Source of the DNA: Planctomycetaceae bacterium
GTDB lineage: Bacteria > Planctomycetota > Planctomycetia > Planctomycetales > Planctomycetaceae
Reading direction: 5' to 3'
NCBI GenBank assembly: GCA_020850695.1
Contig: JADZEF010000067.1
Coordinates: forward strand, 1-63,593
Length of the DNA: 63,593 nt
Shown here piece by piece: positions 17,791 through 26,072 of this stretch. A program made the translations under genes and the position numbers. Under the pieces are notes generated by a model. It did no database searches, had not been told where the DNA came from, and saw nothing but the letters and a program-made list of their open reading frames with translations. How positions within the stretch are numbered: the stretch's first letter is position 1; the number at the start of each line of letters is the position of its first letter.

Positions 17791-19209
17791 ATGGTGCCCG
17801 CGCGAACCCTGTTGATTCCCATCCTGCTGCTACTCGGCATTCGATGCGTGCCGCAGGAAAGCGATTCGCTGGAGCTGAATTGGTCCCGCGCGCGCCTCGC
17901 TCAGTTGAGTGTACTGGACTCGGATTGGATTGAGTTTCTTTACGGCACTGGGGACACCGAGGGGGCCGACGAAGAAGCGATCCACAAGCGAATCGATGCA
18001 ACGTTAGCGCTCATCGAATCCTCTCCCGATCCGCGAATCCGCCAACTCCAGGCGATGGCGATCCATGATGTTCTGCGGTGGCACGGCAACGAAACGTATT
18101 TGCCGCGTCTCCTCAAGGCATTGGACGGCGAACCCGAGGAGGAAGTCCGGCGGGCCTTGTTCAATACTTATATGCTCCTCAGCGACTCTTATGGGAAATC
18201 GGACGAGGAACTCAAGGTTCTCACGAGTCGCATGAGAGACTCCAGCGATCGGATTCGCATGCTGGCGGCCTTCTCACTCATGGGCGCAACAGACTCTGAC
18301 GACAACAAATTGAACTCCGAGCATCCCCTTGTTCGAGAACTCTCCTCGGAACGCGACCCGGATATCCGCGCACTCGCCGCCCAGGTATTCGGTCTAAAGT
18401 CGGGGCGGGACGACCGCCGAGTGGTCGCTGCGATCCTCCGGGCTTTACGCCAGGAAGAAGAGAATCCGACGCCCCTGGTGGGAACCGTCGATGCGGGGGC
18501 CAATCTCATGGGATACGACTTGCGAAGCTCGCTTTTCGCTTACGCGGGATCTCTGGGGCGTGGGGCCGCAGGGCTCGTTCCGCTGATGCTGGACTGCGTG
18601 CGGTTCGGCGGACCAGGGACAGGCTTCGACGAGGGCCGCTGGCATCCTCAAACGCTTTACCTCATTGATGCACTGAGAGGCATCGGCGACGCGGCTGATC
18701 CGCTGCTGATTGATGCACTGTCTTCACCCTCTGCCCGCGTGCGGCAACTCGCGGCCATTGCACTTTCAGAGCGGAAAGCGGCGCCGCAAGCCGCCGTACC
18801 GGTCTTGTTGAAATCCTTGCGGGGAGACTGCGATGGATACTGTGCGTACATCTTCGTCCGCTTTGACGAAGTCGCGATTGGCCGATATGGGGCGGTCGCG
18901 GTCCCGGGATTGATCAAGATGGCTGCCCAGAACTCGGAAAATCGACTTCCGATTCTTGCAATCTTGAGAATGGATCAAGACGACGTTGAGGTCACGGAAG
19001 CCATCCTTCGGTCAGCCTCGGATTCCGACGCCGCGGTCCGCCTGACCGCGGTAAATGCACTCGAATCTCGAATCAAGCACACCGACATGGTCCTTCGAGC
19101 TCTTCCTCAGGCTGAAAATGACCCTGCCGCTGCTGTGGCTGAAGCAGCCCTCGCGGTGCGAGATCGCATCGAACTAAAAATGACGAAGCGAGTTCAATCT
19201 GAGAAATGA
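17791..19209 (+). CDS. Exported HEAT-repeat protein
   Basis: 472 residues from ATG 17791. A hydrophobic leader (ARTLLIPILLLLGIRC) suggests export. The cysteine does not fit a strict lipobox. Helical repeats of about 35-40 residues follow, each with the pattern D(P/S)xxRxxAxxAL, for example RDPDIRALAAQVFGL, SPSARVRQLAAIALSE and SDAAVRLTAVNALES. HEAT arrays are scaffolds for protein contacts. Its codon choice looks less GC-biased than that of its neighbours, a possible hint of a different history. No partner is evident. Confidence 0.82.
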   Translation: MVPARTLLIPILLLLGIRCVPQESDSLELNWSRARLAQLSVLDSDWIEFLYGTGDTEGADEEAIHKRIDATLALIESSPDPRIRQLQAMAIHDVLRWHGNETYLPRLLKALDGEPEEEVRRALFNTYMLLSDSYGKSDEELKVLTSRMRDSSDRIRMLAAFSLMGATDSDDNKLNSEHPLVRELSSERDPDIRALAAQVFGLKSGRDDRRVVAAILRALRQEEENPTPLVGTVDAGANLMGYDLRSSLFAYAGSLGRGAAGLVPLMLDCVRFGGPGTGFDEGRWHPQTLYLIDALRGIGDAADPLLIDALSSPSARVRQLAAIALSERKAAPQAAVPVLLKSLRGDCDGYCAYIFVRFDEVAIGRYGAVAVPGLIKMAAQNSENRLPILAILRMDQDDVEVTEAILRSASDSDAAVRLTAVNALESRIKHTDMVLRALPQAENDPAAAVAEAALAVRDRIELKMTKRVQSEK

Positions 19210-19247
19210 TCAGAGCGCGAGATTGGTGCGAGGCGTTTTTCAACGTC

Positions 19248-20240
19248 TCAGTTCACAGAGAAATCGACAACAACGGGCCAGTGGTCCGAGCCGATGGGAT
19301 CGCCCAGTCGACGATCGTGGATCGCGAGGTCCGGCGAGATCAGGACGTGATCGATCGGGATGAGGATGAGCGGACTGGTGGTCGGCCAGGAGGCCTGGAG
19401 ACCGCGTCCCAGCCGCGAGTCTCGCAGTCCCGACGCCTTTAGCAGATCGGCGAATATCGGCGACCAGGACGTCGTGTTAAGGTCGCCGGCCAGCACGACG
19501 GGACCATGCGTTGCCTCACGCGCGGCGAGTTCTCCCAGGGCGGCCAGTTGCCGGTTGCGGAGGCCTGTGTAGTCGCGGCTGATGGGGGGCAGCGGATGCG
19601 TGCCGATCAACGTCATCGAGCGTCCATCGAGCTTCAGCCGCGCCAGCAGCGTCGGGACTTCCGAATCGGCAACCTCGATCTCGTCGAGCCCATCGAGCGG
19701 AATCTTCGAGTAGAGCGCGATGCCGAAGTTGTCGGGGCGGCCGTGTTCGTGGAAATGCGGGTAGCGGTCTCTCAGGAGAGACAATTCGCGGATCCAGCGG
19801 GCATCCACCTCCATCACGAGAATGATGTCGGGGTCCTCTCGCTGGACGAGTTCGAGAAACGGCGCGGCGTTGCGGTTTCCGGTGTGGACGTTGGCGCTGA
19901 GCAACCGGATTCGCTGGCCGGTGCTCGATGGCTCATCGGCGGGCAGATACAAGGGCACGATGCGCGCCGCGTTGATGACGAGGACGACAGCCGCCAGAAG
20001 TGCCATCCGCCAGTCTCGGAGGACGAGCGAAATCGCCAGAAAGACGGCCATCAGCACGGCGGACTGCACGACGAAATGAGTGGCGAGATCGAAGATCCAG
20101 TGTCGGCGGGCCAGCCAGCCAATAAGGGTCGGCGCCGCCATCAGGATGACCGACAGTCGAAAGACGCGCCGCCAGCTGAGACGAGATGCGTTCGAACTCG
20201 GATCGGCGGAACTTCCGGCATTCGATGAGGTGGAGTCCAT
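19248..20240 (-). CDS. Membrane endonuclease/exonuclease/phosphatase family protein
   Basis: 330 residues from ATG 20240. Three hydrophobic segments come first (VFRLSVILMAAPTLIGWLA, VVQSAVLMAVFLAISLVL, MALLAAVVLVINAARIV). The catalytic domain then carries RLLSANVHTGN with the Asn, ILVMEVDARW with the metal-binding Glu, THPLPP, VVLAGDLNTTSWSP with Asp/Asn, and a final IGSDHWPVVVDF His/Asp pair. The domain faces the periplasm if the helices run as predicted. Members cleave nucleic acids or phosphoesters, and the substrate here is unknown. Confidence 0.86.
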   Translation of the reverse strand: MDSTSSNAGSSADPSSNASRLSWRRVFRLSVILMAAPTLIGWLARRHWIFDLATHFVVQSAVLMAVFLAISLVLRDWRMALLAAVVLVINAARIVPLYLPADEPSSTGQRIRLLSANVHTGNRNAAPFLELVQREDPDIILVMEVDARWIRELSLLRDRYPHFHEHGRPDNFGIALYSKIPLDGLDEIEVADSEVPTLLARLKLDGRSMTLIGTHPLPPISRDYTGLRNRQLAALGELAAREATHGPVVLAGDLNTTSWSPIFADLLKASGLRDSRLGRGLQASWPTTSPLILIPIDHVLISPDLAIHDRRLGDPIGSDHWPVVVDFSVN

Positions 20241-20363
20241 CGGGGCGAACACGCCGTGAGTTTGACCACAGCTGAGTTGGCGTCGAACTCGCCTATTCCA
20301 CCAATGGACGAGCAATGCCTCATCGACTGAGTGATCGGGTTGATGACCTGCGACTCGAAAGAG

Positions 20364-20984
20364 CTACTCTGACTCTTGGCGGGTGTCGGTCCACTCGAAC
20401 ACGCCCGAGAGGTCGAACACAAAGCCTGACAGCGCCGCAGGACGATAAAGTTCTCCCGGTCGCACCGTGGTCGTCCTCCATCGACCGGCGACGCGACGAT
20501 ACACCAGCATTTCGTTTTTCTCGGCATCAACAATCCAGTACTCGGAAACTCCGAACTGGAAGTACTCATCCGGCTTTTCGTGGTAGTCGCGGATGATTGA
20601 CGAAGGCGAAACGATTTCGACGACAATCGCCGGAATCCACGTGGACCAGAATTCGTCGGCGGGAACTTCAGCGGGCGGAACGTCGAGGTAGATGGCCAGA
20701 TCGGGATGACGATCGGAATTGAGCGATTCGATCGGGATGCGACATTCGCTGCCCGCTGCCACCAGCTGAATTCTCTTTGGGTTCTTCGCCCAGAACGTAT
20801 CAAACTGACGTCGGGCGAGACTGGCGCGGATGTTATGACGGACTTGCGGGACTTCGATCACGGCAAGAACCCCCCGGCTCAGTTCATAAGTCAGCTCTTC
20901 ATCGGATTCTGCCTGGACGTATTCCTCCCACGTCATCCGCCGGCCGTCGTCGGCGCGGGTCAGTCGAATGGATCCGATGGACAT
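20364..20984 (-). CDS. Uma2 family endonuclease-like protein (DUF820)
   Basis: 206 residues from ATG 20984, with GAGGAG ten bases upstream. The PD-(D/E)xK core is visible: YELSRGVLAVIEVP near the N-terminus, HPDLAIYLD with the catalytic Asp, and PAIVVEIVSPSS with the Glu. EYWIVDAEKNEMLVYRR follows. Uma2 proteins are abundant in Cyanobacteria and Planctomycetes. Their substrates are largely unknown, with a restriction-like or transposition-linked role suspected. No methylase or partner lies nearby. Confidence 0.85.
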   Translation of the reverse strand: MSIGSIRLTRADDGRRMTWEEYVQAESDEELTYELSRGVLAVIEVPQVRHNIRASLARRQFDTFWAKNPKRIQLVAAGSECRIPIESLNSDRHPDLAIYLDVPPAEVPADEFWSTWIPAIVVEIVSPSSIIRDYHEKPDEYFQFGVSEYWIVDAEKNEMLVYRRVAGRWRTTTVRPGELYRPAALSGFVFDLSGVFEWTDTRQESE

Positions 20985-21355
20985 CGGACGGGACTCCTCA
21001 ATGGGACGCAAACTCACATGATGTCAGGCCGTCGCCACCGGTTCCCTGGGGGTGGGAGTCGAAAGCGGAGTCGAACGGAAGGCGAACACTGTCATGGACA
21101 AGCATCCGAATTGTAGCAGTCGCCCGCCGCCCCCGGACACGGATTTCGGCTCTCGACATTCCGGCATCTCCTACAATCATTCCGCCGCGACGGTGGGCCT
21201 CTGCGCAGACATTCCAGCTCTTTGGCTGCTGCGATTTCGCGCAACCTGTCCTCTGCGGAGGCGAATTCCGGAAAGATTTCCGGACTCGGTGCGAATGATT
21301 CAGGAGAGCGAACTCTTTCCTCTCGCTTTTCCTGCTTTTTTCCAGGAGTCGATCG
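20985..21355. other. Divergent intergenic region
   Basis: 371 bases between Uma2 (minus) and the VirD4-like gene (plus). TACAAT at 21172-21177 could be a -10 element, but no good -35 lies 16-18 bases upstream. A pyrimidine-rich tract (TTTTCCTGCTTTTTTCC) lies just before the VirD4-like ribosome site. No gene is seen. Confidence 0.4.
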
Positions 21356-22765
21356 ATGCGGCGGAACACCAGGCGCGGGCGTAAGGAGGGGGCTGCCGAA
21401 GGAATTGATTCGCTGCTGCTGGGCGCCGCCAACGCCCGCAGCCGCGCGATCGGCTTTCATAAGCCCAATATTCCCGCTCCCTCGGCGGATGCCGGCGAAG
21501 AACTGGTGACTTACGATGGCGACGCTCACCTGGTGACCGTCGCCCCCACCCGCTCGGGCAAAGGGACGGGGGTCATCATCCCGAACCTCCTCAGTTATCG
21601 CGGACCGGTCGTCGTATTCGACCCGAAGGGGGAAAACTACCTTGTCACCGCCCGCTACCGTCGCGAGATGGGGCAGCAGGTCATCAAGCTCGATCCGTTC
21701 GGCGTGATCGACTCGGACAGCGACGCTCTCAACCCGTTGGACGTGTTCGACCTGGACCGGGCCGACCTGGAGTCGGACGCCCAGTCACTCGCCGAACTGA
21801 TCTCGCGCGGCATCACCGGCTTGAAAGAGCCGTTCTGGGACCTGCATGGGAGCGGACTGCACAGCGCCCTGATTGCCCATGCGGCCACGAAGAAGAAGCC
21901 GGACGAGCGGAACCTGTGTGCGGTGATCGACGGCATCCTGGCCGATGACGTGGTGCATAGCCTGGCGGTGCTGCTTGATACCGCGGGCAAGAGCATGAAC
22001 CGCATGGCCTACCGCGAGATCGCGGCTTTCCTGCAGATGCCCGACATCACCCGCGGCGGCGTGTTGGCGACGGCGGTGTCGTACATCAAGGCGTTCGTCA
22101 GCCCGACGGTGTCACGGGTCTTCGACAAGAGCACGTTCGATCTGAAGGACGTCGTCGAAGGGAAGCCGCTGTCAATCTACCTGATCATTCCGCCCGATCG
22201 GCTGCACAGCCATCGGGCAATCTTGAAGCTGTGGGTGGGAACGCTGCTGAAGGCGGTCCTCAGCCGGCGGCATCGTCCGCAACTTCGCACGCTGTTCCTG
22301 CTGGATGAGGCGGCGCAGCTCGAGACCTTCCCGCTGCTCGAGACGATGATCACGCTGTGCGGCGGCTACGGAACGTGGGTGTGGACCTTTTGGCAGGACC
22401 TCGACCAGATTCAGAAATGCTATCCGAATAGCTGGAAGACGATTCTCAATAACTGCGGGTCGGTGCAGACGTTCGGGTTCTACAACCGCGACATGGCCAC
22501 GCAGTGGAGCTCGTACCTCGACACCGGCGTGCATCAGCTCCGCAGCCTGCGGCCCGAGGAGCAGATGCTGGCCATCCACCATCAGGGGGAGCATCGCTGC
22601 CGCCGGCTGAACTATCTGCAGGACGAGATGTTTGCGGGTCGGTTCGATCCCAACCGCTTCTACACGCAGACGCCTGCGGCTCAGCCGAAGGCCGATCCGG
22701 GGACGCATTCGAGCTCGCTCAACGACGAGACACCTCGTCCCCAGCAGCCTTCGATGCCGGCGTGA
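21356..22765 (+). CDS. Orphan VirD4/TraG-like coupling ATPase without membrane domain
   Basis: 469 residues. AGGAG lies eight bases before the ATG. The core matches type IV coupling proteins: Walker A PTRSGKGTG at 64-72, then NLLSYRGPVVVFDPKGENY, LDPFGVIDSDSDALNPLD, a Walker B LFLLDEAAQ and WTFWQDLDQIQKCYP. Conjugative coupling proteins normally start with two membrane helices. Here the N-terminus is a short basic stretch (MRRNTRRGRK), so the protein should be soluble. No relaxase, VirB gene or integrase is nearby. It ends in a strong terminator, so it is transcribed alone. DNA or protein pumping is inferred from the family only. Confidence 0.88.
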   Translation: MRRNTRRGRKEGAAEGIDSLLLGAANARSRAIGFHKPNIPAPSADAGEELVTYDGDAHLVTVAPTRSGKGTGVIIPNLLSYRGPVVVFDPKGENYLVTARYRREMGQQVIKLDPFGVIDSDSDALNPLDVFDLDRADLESDAQSLAELISRGITGLKEPFWDLHGSGLHSALIAHAATKKKPDERNLCAVIDGILADDVVHSLAVLLDTAGKSMNRMAYREIAAFLQMPDITRGGVLATAVSYIKAFVSPTVSRVFDKSTFDLKDVVEGKPLSIYLIIPPDRLHSHRAILKLWVGTLLKAVLSRRHRPQLRTLFLLDEAAQLETFPLLETMITLCGGYGTWVWTFWQDLDQIQKCYPNSWKTILNNCGSVQTFGFYNRDMATQWSSYLDTGVHQLRSLRPEEQMLAIHHQGEHRCRRLNYLQDEMFAGRFDPNRFYTQTPAAQPKADPGTHSSSLNDETPRPQQPSMPA

Positions 22766-22791
22766 GCGCCCGGTTGGTCGGTGCGACTTCC

Positions 22792-22832
22792 AAGGGGCGC
22801 GGGTGAAATGGCTCGCGCCCCTTCCTTTTTTT
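22792..22832 (+). terminator. Intrinsic terminator of the VirD4-like gene
   Basis: AAGGGGCGCG at 22792-22801 pairs with CGCGCCCCTT at 22814-22823, followed by CCTTTTTTTCC. It lies 27 bases after the stop and just before the convergent HTTM gene end. Confidence 0.9.
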
Positions 22833-22837
22833 CCTTT

Positions 22838-23932
22838 TCAGACGGACTTCGATAACTGTCCGTCGGTGGCGATATCCACGGCGGCCCCGGTCGCGTCCAT
22901 TCCCGTCGCGATTCCCGACCATGAGGGAGCCTCTGACTTCGTGGCCGGACTGAGGCGGGGAGCACACGCTCGCGCAGCGGCCGCCACGGAATCGACAAGC
23001 CAGTTGGCGAAGGACGGGGGCAGGAACGACATGCACCCTACCAGCATGATCAGCCCGAATGTCCACATCCCCAGGCACGCCCCGATGCCGACATGGAGCA
23101 GCACTGCCATCAGCAGGACCAGGGGGCGGCACATCGGCTTCCAGACGAGCGACCAGAAGGTGAGCTCCCACGCGACCGTCATGTGCGTCATGAGTTGCGT
23201 GATCCAGGGATAGTGGACCAGCCAGGTCATGTCGTTCGACTGGTACTCGAGGTTCGAGAATGCCAGCCACATGGCATCGCCGGTCCACCACGCCGCCCCG
23301 AGGAGCTTCGAGATTCCGGCGAAGAAGTAGATCACGCACATCTGAACCTGGATGAGCCGCAGCGCGACGTTGGCGCTGATGGACGGTTGCGGCTTCAGAG
23401 CACTCGGATTGGCGGCCGGACCGGCGCGCCATCGCCGCACCCATCGATCAATGGAAACGGCATCTCCGGACGGACCGATGCAGCAATAGAGCGTCAGGAA
23501 GGAGTTAACCTGATCGAGCCCGAAGAGGGCGCAGGGAGTGCGGTAGATGTAGGAGACGACGACGACGAACGACAGGATGGACGTCACGCGCGTGGCGACG
23601 CCCAGCATGAAGAGCACGAGGACGGTGATCGACGCATAATGGGCAGCCCACAACATGTCGTGCGGGACGTACCACCAGAATGACCAGGCGATTTGATCGC
23701 GCTGCATCGTCTCGACGAGCTCGGGAGTGAGCCAGGCGTCGGGTCCGAAGAACGCTTCGAGCTGCAGGCCCCATACGAGATGCGTGTAGACGAGCATGAG
23801 CCCTGTGCAGACACGGATCAGCCCCAGGAGCGTCGGATCGGCCGGGACGAACCAGAAGCTGTCCCACTGCCGCTCAATCTCGGCCGTATGGCGGCGAATG
23901 CCGTTCCACGCGGATGTCAGAAGTCGTCCCAT
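22838..23932 (-). CDS. HTTM domain membrane protein
   Basis: 364 residues from ATG 23932. The sequence follows the HTTM (horizontally transferred transmembrane) pattern related to vitamin-K-dependent gamma-carboxylase: LGLIRVCTGLMLVYTHLVWGL, FFGPDAWLTPELV, SFWWYVPHDMLWAAHYASI, TPCALFGLDQVNSFLTLYCCIGP, and LIQVQMCVIYFFAGISKL followed by AWWTGDAMWLAFSN. Several membrane helices are clear. Biochemical role in bacteria is unknown. Its start overlaps the end of the upstream membrane protein gene by 16 bases, so the pair is translated together. Confidence 0.87.
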   Translation of the reverse strand: MGRLLTSAWNGIRRHTAEIERQWDSFWFVPADPTLLGLIRVCTGLMLVYTHLVWGLQLEAFFGPDAWLTPELVETMQRDQIAWSFWWYVPHDMLWAAHYASITVLVLFMLGVATRVTSILSFVVVVSYIYRTPCALFGLDQVNSFLTLYCCIGPSGDAVSIDRWVRRWRAGPAANPSALKPQPSISANVALRLIQVQMCVIYFFAGISKLLGAAWWTGDAMWLAFSNLEYQSNDMTWLVHYPWITQLMTHMTVAWELTFWSLVWKPMCRPLVLLMAVLLHVGIGACLGMWTFGLIMLVGCMSFLPPSFANWLVDSVAAAARACAPRLSPATKSEAPSWSGIATGMDATGAAVDIATDGQLSKSV

Positions 23933-24555
23933 GAGTAGCTCCCCAGCGGAACTTCGGTGAATCCTTCGGAATCGTCGAGGGTGCGTCCATCCCGAACCGC
24001 TTGCGGGGTGGGAAGAAGATGCGTGATGCGCGAGAGGCTGACTTTCCTGGCGCCGTAAGTCCTGCAAAGGTGCCGGGCGTACGATCGGTGCCAGGGCTGC
24101 TCGACTTCATCGTCGACGAAGCCGAGGAATTCGCTCAGCATGAAGTGGCGGTGATAGAGGAGCCGCGGGGCGATTCCGCGATGGGGGAACCGGCCTGTCT
24201 CCGTCTTTCCGTCCTCGAATTCGAGCGTGTAGCCGACCAGCGTGCTCGAGGAGGGTTCGGGAGCGAAGAAGTGGTAGCCGTGATTCAGATAGAGGAACTG
24301 CAGGTAGGGACGGAAGGCGCGCCAGGCGACCTGCACGATCTCGGAACTGGGGGCTACGGCCGACGGAGCGACGATGATCGCGGCGACGTGGTAGAGGATG
24401 ACCAGACTGACGAGTCGTCGCAGCCAGCGGCGTTGCGGCGGGAGCGTGGTGTTGGACTCGGGCGGAGAGGCGAGTGCCGGCGCAGGTCTGTCAGCGACGG
24501 TAGGATCGCCCTCCTGGGTCGCGGCTTCGAGCGAGGGCTTCAGTTCGGTTTCCAT
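23917..24555 (-). CDS. Single-pass membrane protein paired with HTTM
   Basis: 212 residues from ATG 24555. A Pro/Glu-rich N-terminus is followed by one membrane helix (LVSLVILYHVAAIIVAP, about residues 50-66). The extracytoplasmic part has FLYLNHGYHFFAPEP, FEDGKTETGRFPHRG and LLYHRHFMLSEFLG. The FFAPEP-type motif and aromatic richness fit proteins encoded next to HTTM genes. The 16-base overlap with the HTTM gene suggests a shared complex. Function unknown. Confidence 0.75.
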   Translation of the reverse strand: METELKPSLEAATQEGDPTVADRPAPALASPPESNTTLPPQRRWLRRLVSLVILYHVAAIIVAPSAVAPSSEIVQVAWRAFRPYLQFLYLNHGYHFFAPEPSSSTLVGYTLEFEDGKTETGRFPHRGIAPRLLYHRHFMLSEFLGFVDDEVEQPWHRSYARHLCRTYGARKVSLSRITHLLPTPQAVRDGRTLDDSEGFTEVPLGSYSWDDF

Positions 24556-24582
24556 TCCTGGGAACTCCCTGAAATGCAACAA

Positions 24583-24611
24583 GGAGGGGGAAGACACAGC
24601 CTTCCCCCTCC
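24583..24611 (-). terminator. GC-rich hairpin after the Gly/Ser-rich protein gene
   Basis: GGAGGGGGAAG at 24583-24593 pairs perfectly with CTTCCCCCTCC at 24601-24611 around a 7-base loop. It lies between the TIGR03000-type gene and the HTTM operon, both minus. The run after it is only TTGTTG, so it may terminate partially or act as a barrier. Confidence 0.6.
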
Positions 24612-24661
24612 CTGGGTAGATAAGAGGCGTTCGGAGAGAACACCATCCGTCTCACACGGAC

Positions 24662-25372
24662 TCAGCGAGCGGCGACCGTGATCGGGGCGACGCTGGCGGA
24701 GAGTTCGGTCTCGCCGGCGGTCGGCATGCTGACCACCACTTCAACCGAGGCGCCGGCGCGGACGCGGGCTTCGGCCGTCTTGGTGAGCGTCTTGCCGTCC
24801 TGCTCGACTTCGACCTTCACGCTGTAGACGTATTCGCGTCCAGCGACCAGCGACGGGCTGACGAACCGGCGAACCGGGCCGTTCAGCGTCATCTGCTGAC
24901 CCTGGAGGTAAACCTTCGCTTCGCCCGGCACCTTGACGAGGACCGTCGCGGTGGTGGGCACGGCCTGAACGTGGTGGTGGTGATGATGATGCGTCGGAGT
25001 GTAGATCACCGACCCGCCACTCGAGCCGCCCGACGAACCGCCGCTCGATCCGCCCGACGAACCATGGTACCAGCCGCCGCTGCTACCGCTCGATCCGCCC
25101 GACGAACCGTAGTAATAACCACCGCTGCTACCGCCGCTGCTGCCACCGCTTGAACCGCCCGACGAGCCGTAGTAGTAGCCACCGCTGCTACCGCTCGAAC
25201 CGCCGGACGAACCGTAGTAGTAACCGCCGCTCGACCCACCCGAGGAACCCCCGGACGACCCGCCGCTCGACCCACCACTGGAACCGTGATGGCCATGGCC
25301 GGCGAACGCCGAACCGGCAACCGCGAGAACCAGAGCACTGACGCCAACCGCCTTATGAGCCAATCGCAACAT
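24662..25372 (-). CDS. Secreted TIGR03000-domain protein with Gly/Ser repeat region
   Basis: 236 residues from ATG 25372, with GGAGGAGG upstream. A signal peptide (ALVLAVAGSAFA) is followed by about 90 residues of GSSGGS units broken by YYYGSSGG and one GGWYHGSS. A run of seven histidines comes next, then the conserved domain (VLVKVPGEAKVYLQGQ, RRFVSPSLVAGREYVYSVKVEV). That last part matches the planctomycete TIGR03000 domain, a small beta domain found only in that phylum as far as known. A surface or matrix role is inferred. The repeat is encoded by near-identical DNA units and may vary in length between strains. Confidence 0.85.
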   Translation of the reverse strand: MLRLAHKAVGVSALVLAVAGSAFAGHGHHGSSGGSSGGSSGGSSGGSSGGYYYGSSGGSSGSSGGYYYGSSGGSSGGSSGGSSGGYYYGSSGGSSGSSGGWYHGSSGGSSGGSSGGSSGGSVIYTPTHHHHHHHVQAVPTTATVLVKVPGEAKVYLQGQQMTLNGPVRRFVSPSLVAGREYVYSVKVEVEQDGKTLTKTAEARVRAGASVEVVVSMPTAGETELSASVAPITVAAR

Positions 25373-26072
25373 GATTCCTGCCTCCTCCGTGCAGTTTTCC
25401 CATCGATGGTGAATGACACTGTGAGCTGTGTTGAACCGCGTTGGCGGCAGAACCGCCGTCCCCCCAGCCTGGTATTTCCCCCTGTACAACTCAGCTATTT
25501 TTCGCTGCGGCCGTGCCACCCCCTTTCGCATGAGTCGCAGTCTCATCGAGGAGAATCAGTCGCCTTCCGGACCGTGCGGGAACGTCCCAAGCGATTGAGG
25601 ACAAGGGACTTCAGACGACTGAGCGGTCTGCGAGATATGGATCGGCTAGGTCAGATATGACGATGGCGAAGATTATAAGACGGGGACTTCCCGATGCAAT
25701 TGAAAAACTGGACGGATTGCATGCGATTTCGATAAATGAACAGCTTGAAAGGCTAAAGGAGGCGGCGCAGTTGGCGCAGCATAAGCCGGGACGACATCCA
25801 GGATGCGTCGACTACCGCACTGGTCGCCGTCGCCTGCCGGAAGCCTCCTTGTGTGATTTTGAGTCTGACTGACGAGCGAAGAATCCTGCGGGAGCCGCAT
25901 CGCCCTCTGCGTCGGGTAATGGACTCGCAAAGGGAGCGCGTGTTCCGTCAACTCTTCGAGTTGGGTTCGCCCTCCTGCGGTCCGGTCCTTCGCAAAGCTT
26001 CAGACCCGGGCACCCAACCTCAATTCCCAGTGTGGACAAGGCACTTGGACCGCGCGGCCTCGACCGGCGATG
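25373..26072. other. 700-base intergenic region
   Basis: Between two minus-strand genes. An ATG frame at 25657-25872 (71 codons, plus) opens with a natural-looking stretch (RGLPDAIEKLDGLHAISINEQLERLKEAAQLAQHK) and then loses coding character. It could be a gene remnant. Base composition around 25650-25770 is more AT-rich than the surroundings. No intact gene is supported. Confidence 0.4.

Noticed and set aside
21356..22765. Conjugative element or integrated plasmid
   Set aside because: No relaxase, VirB, integrase, origin or attachment repeats nearby; only the coupling ATPase is present.
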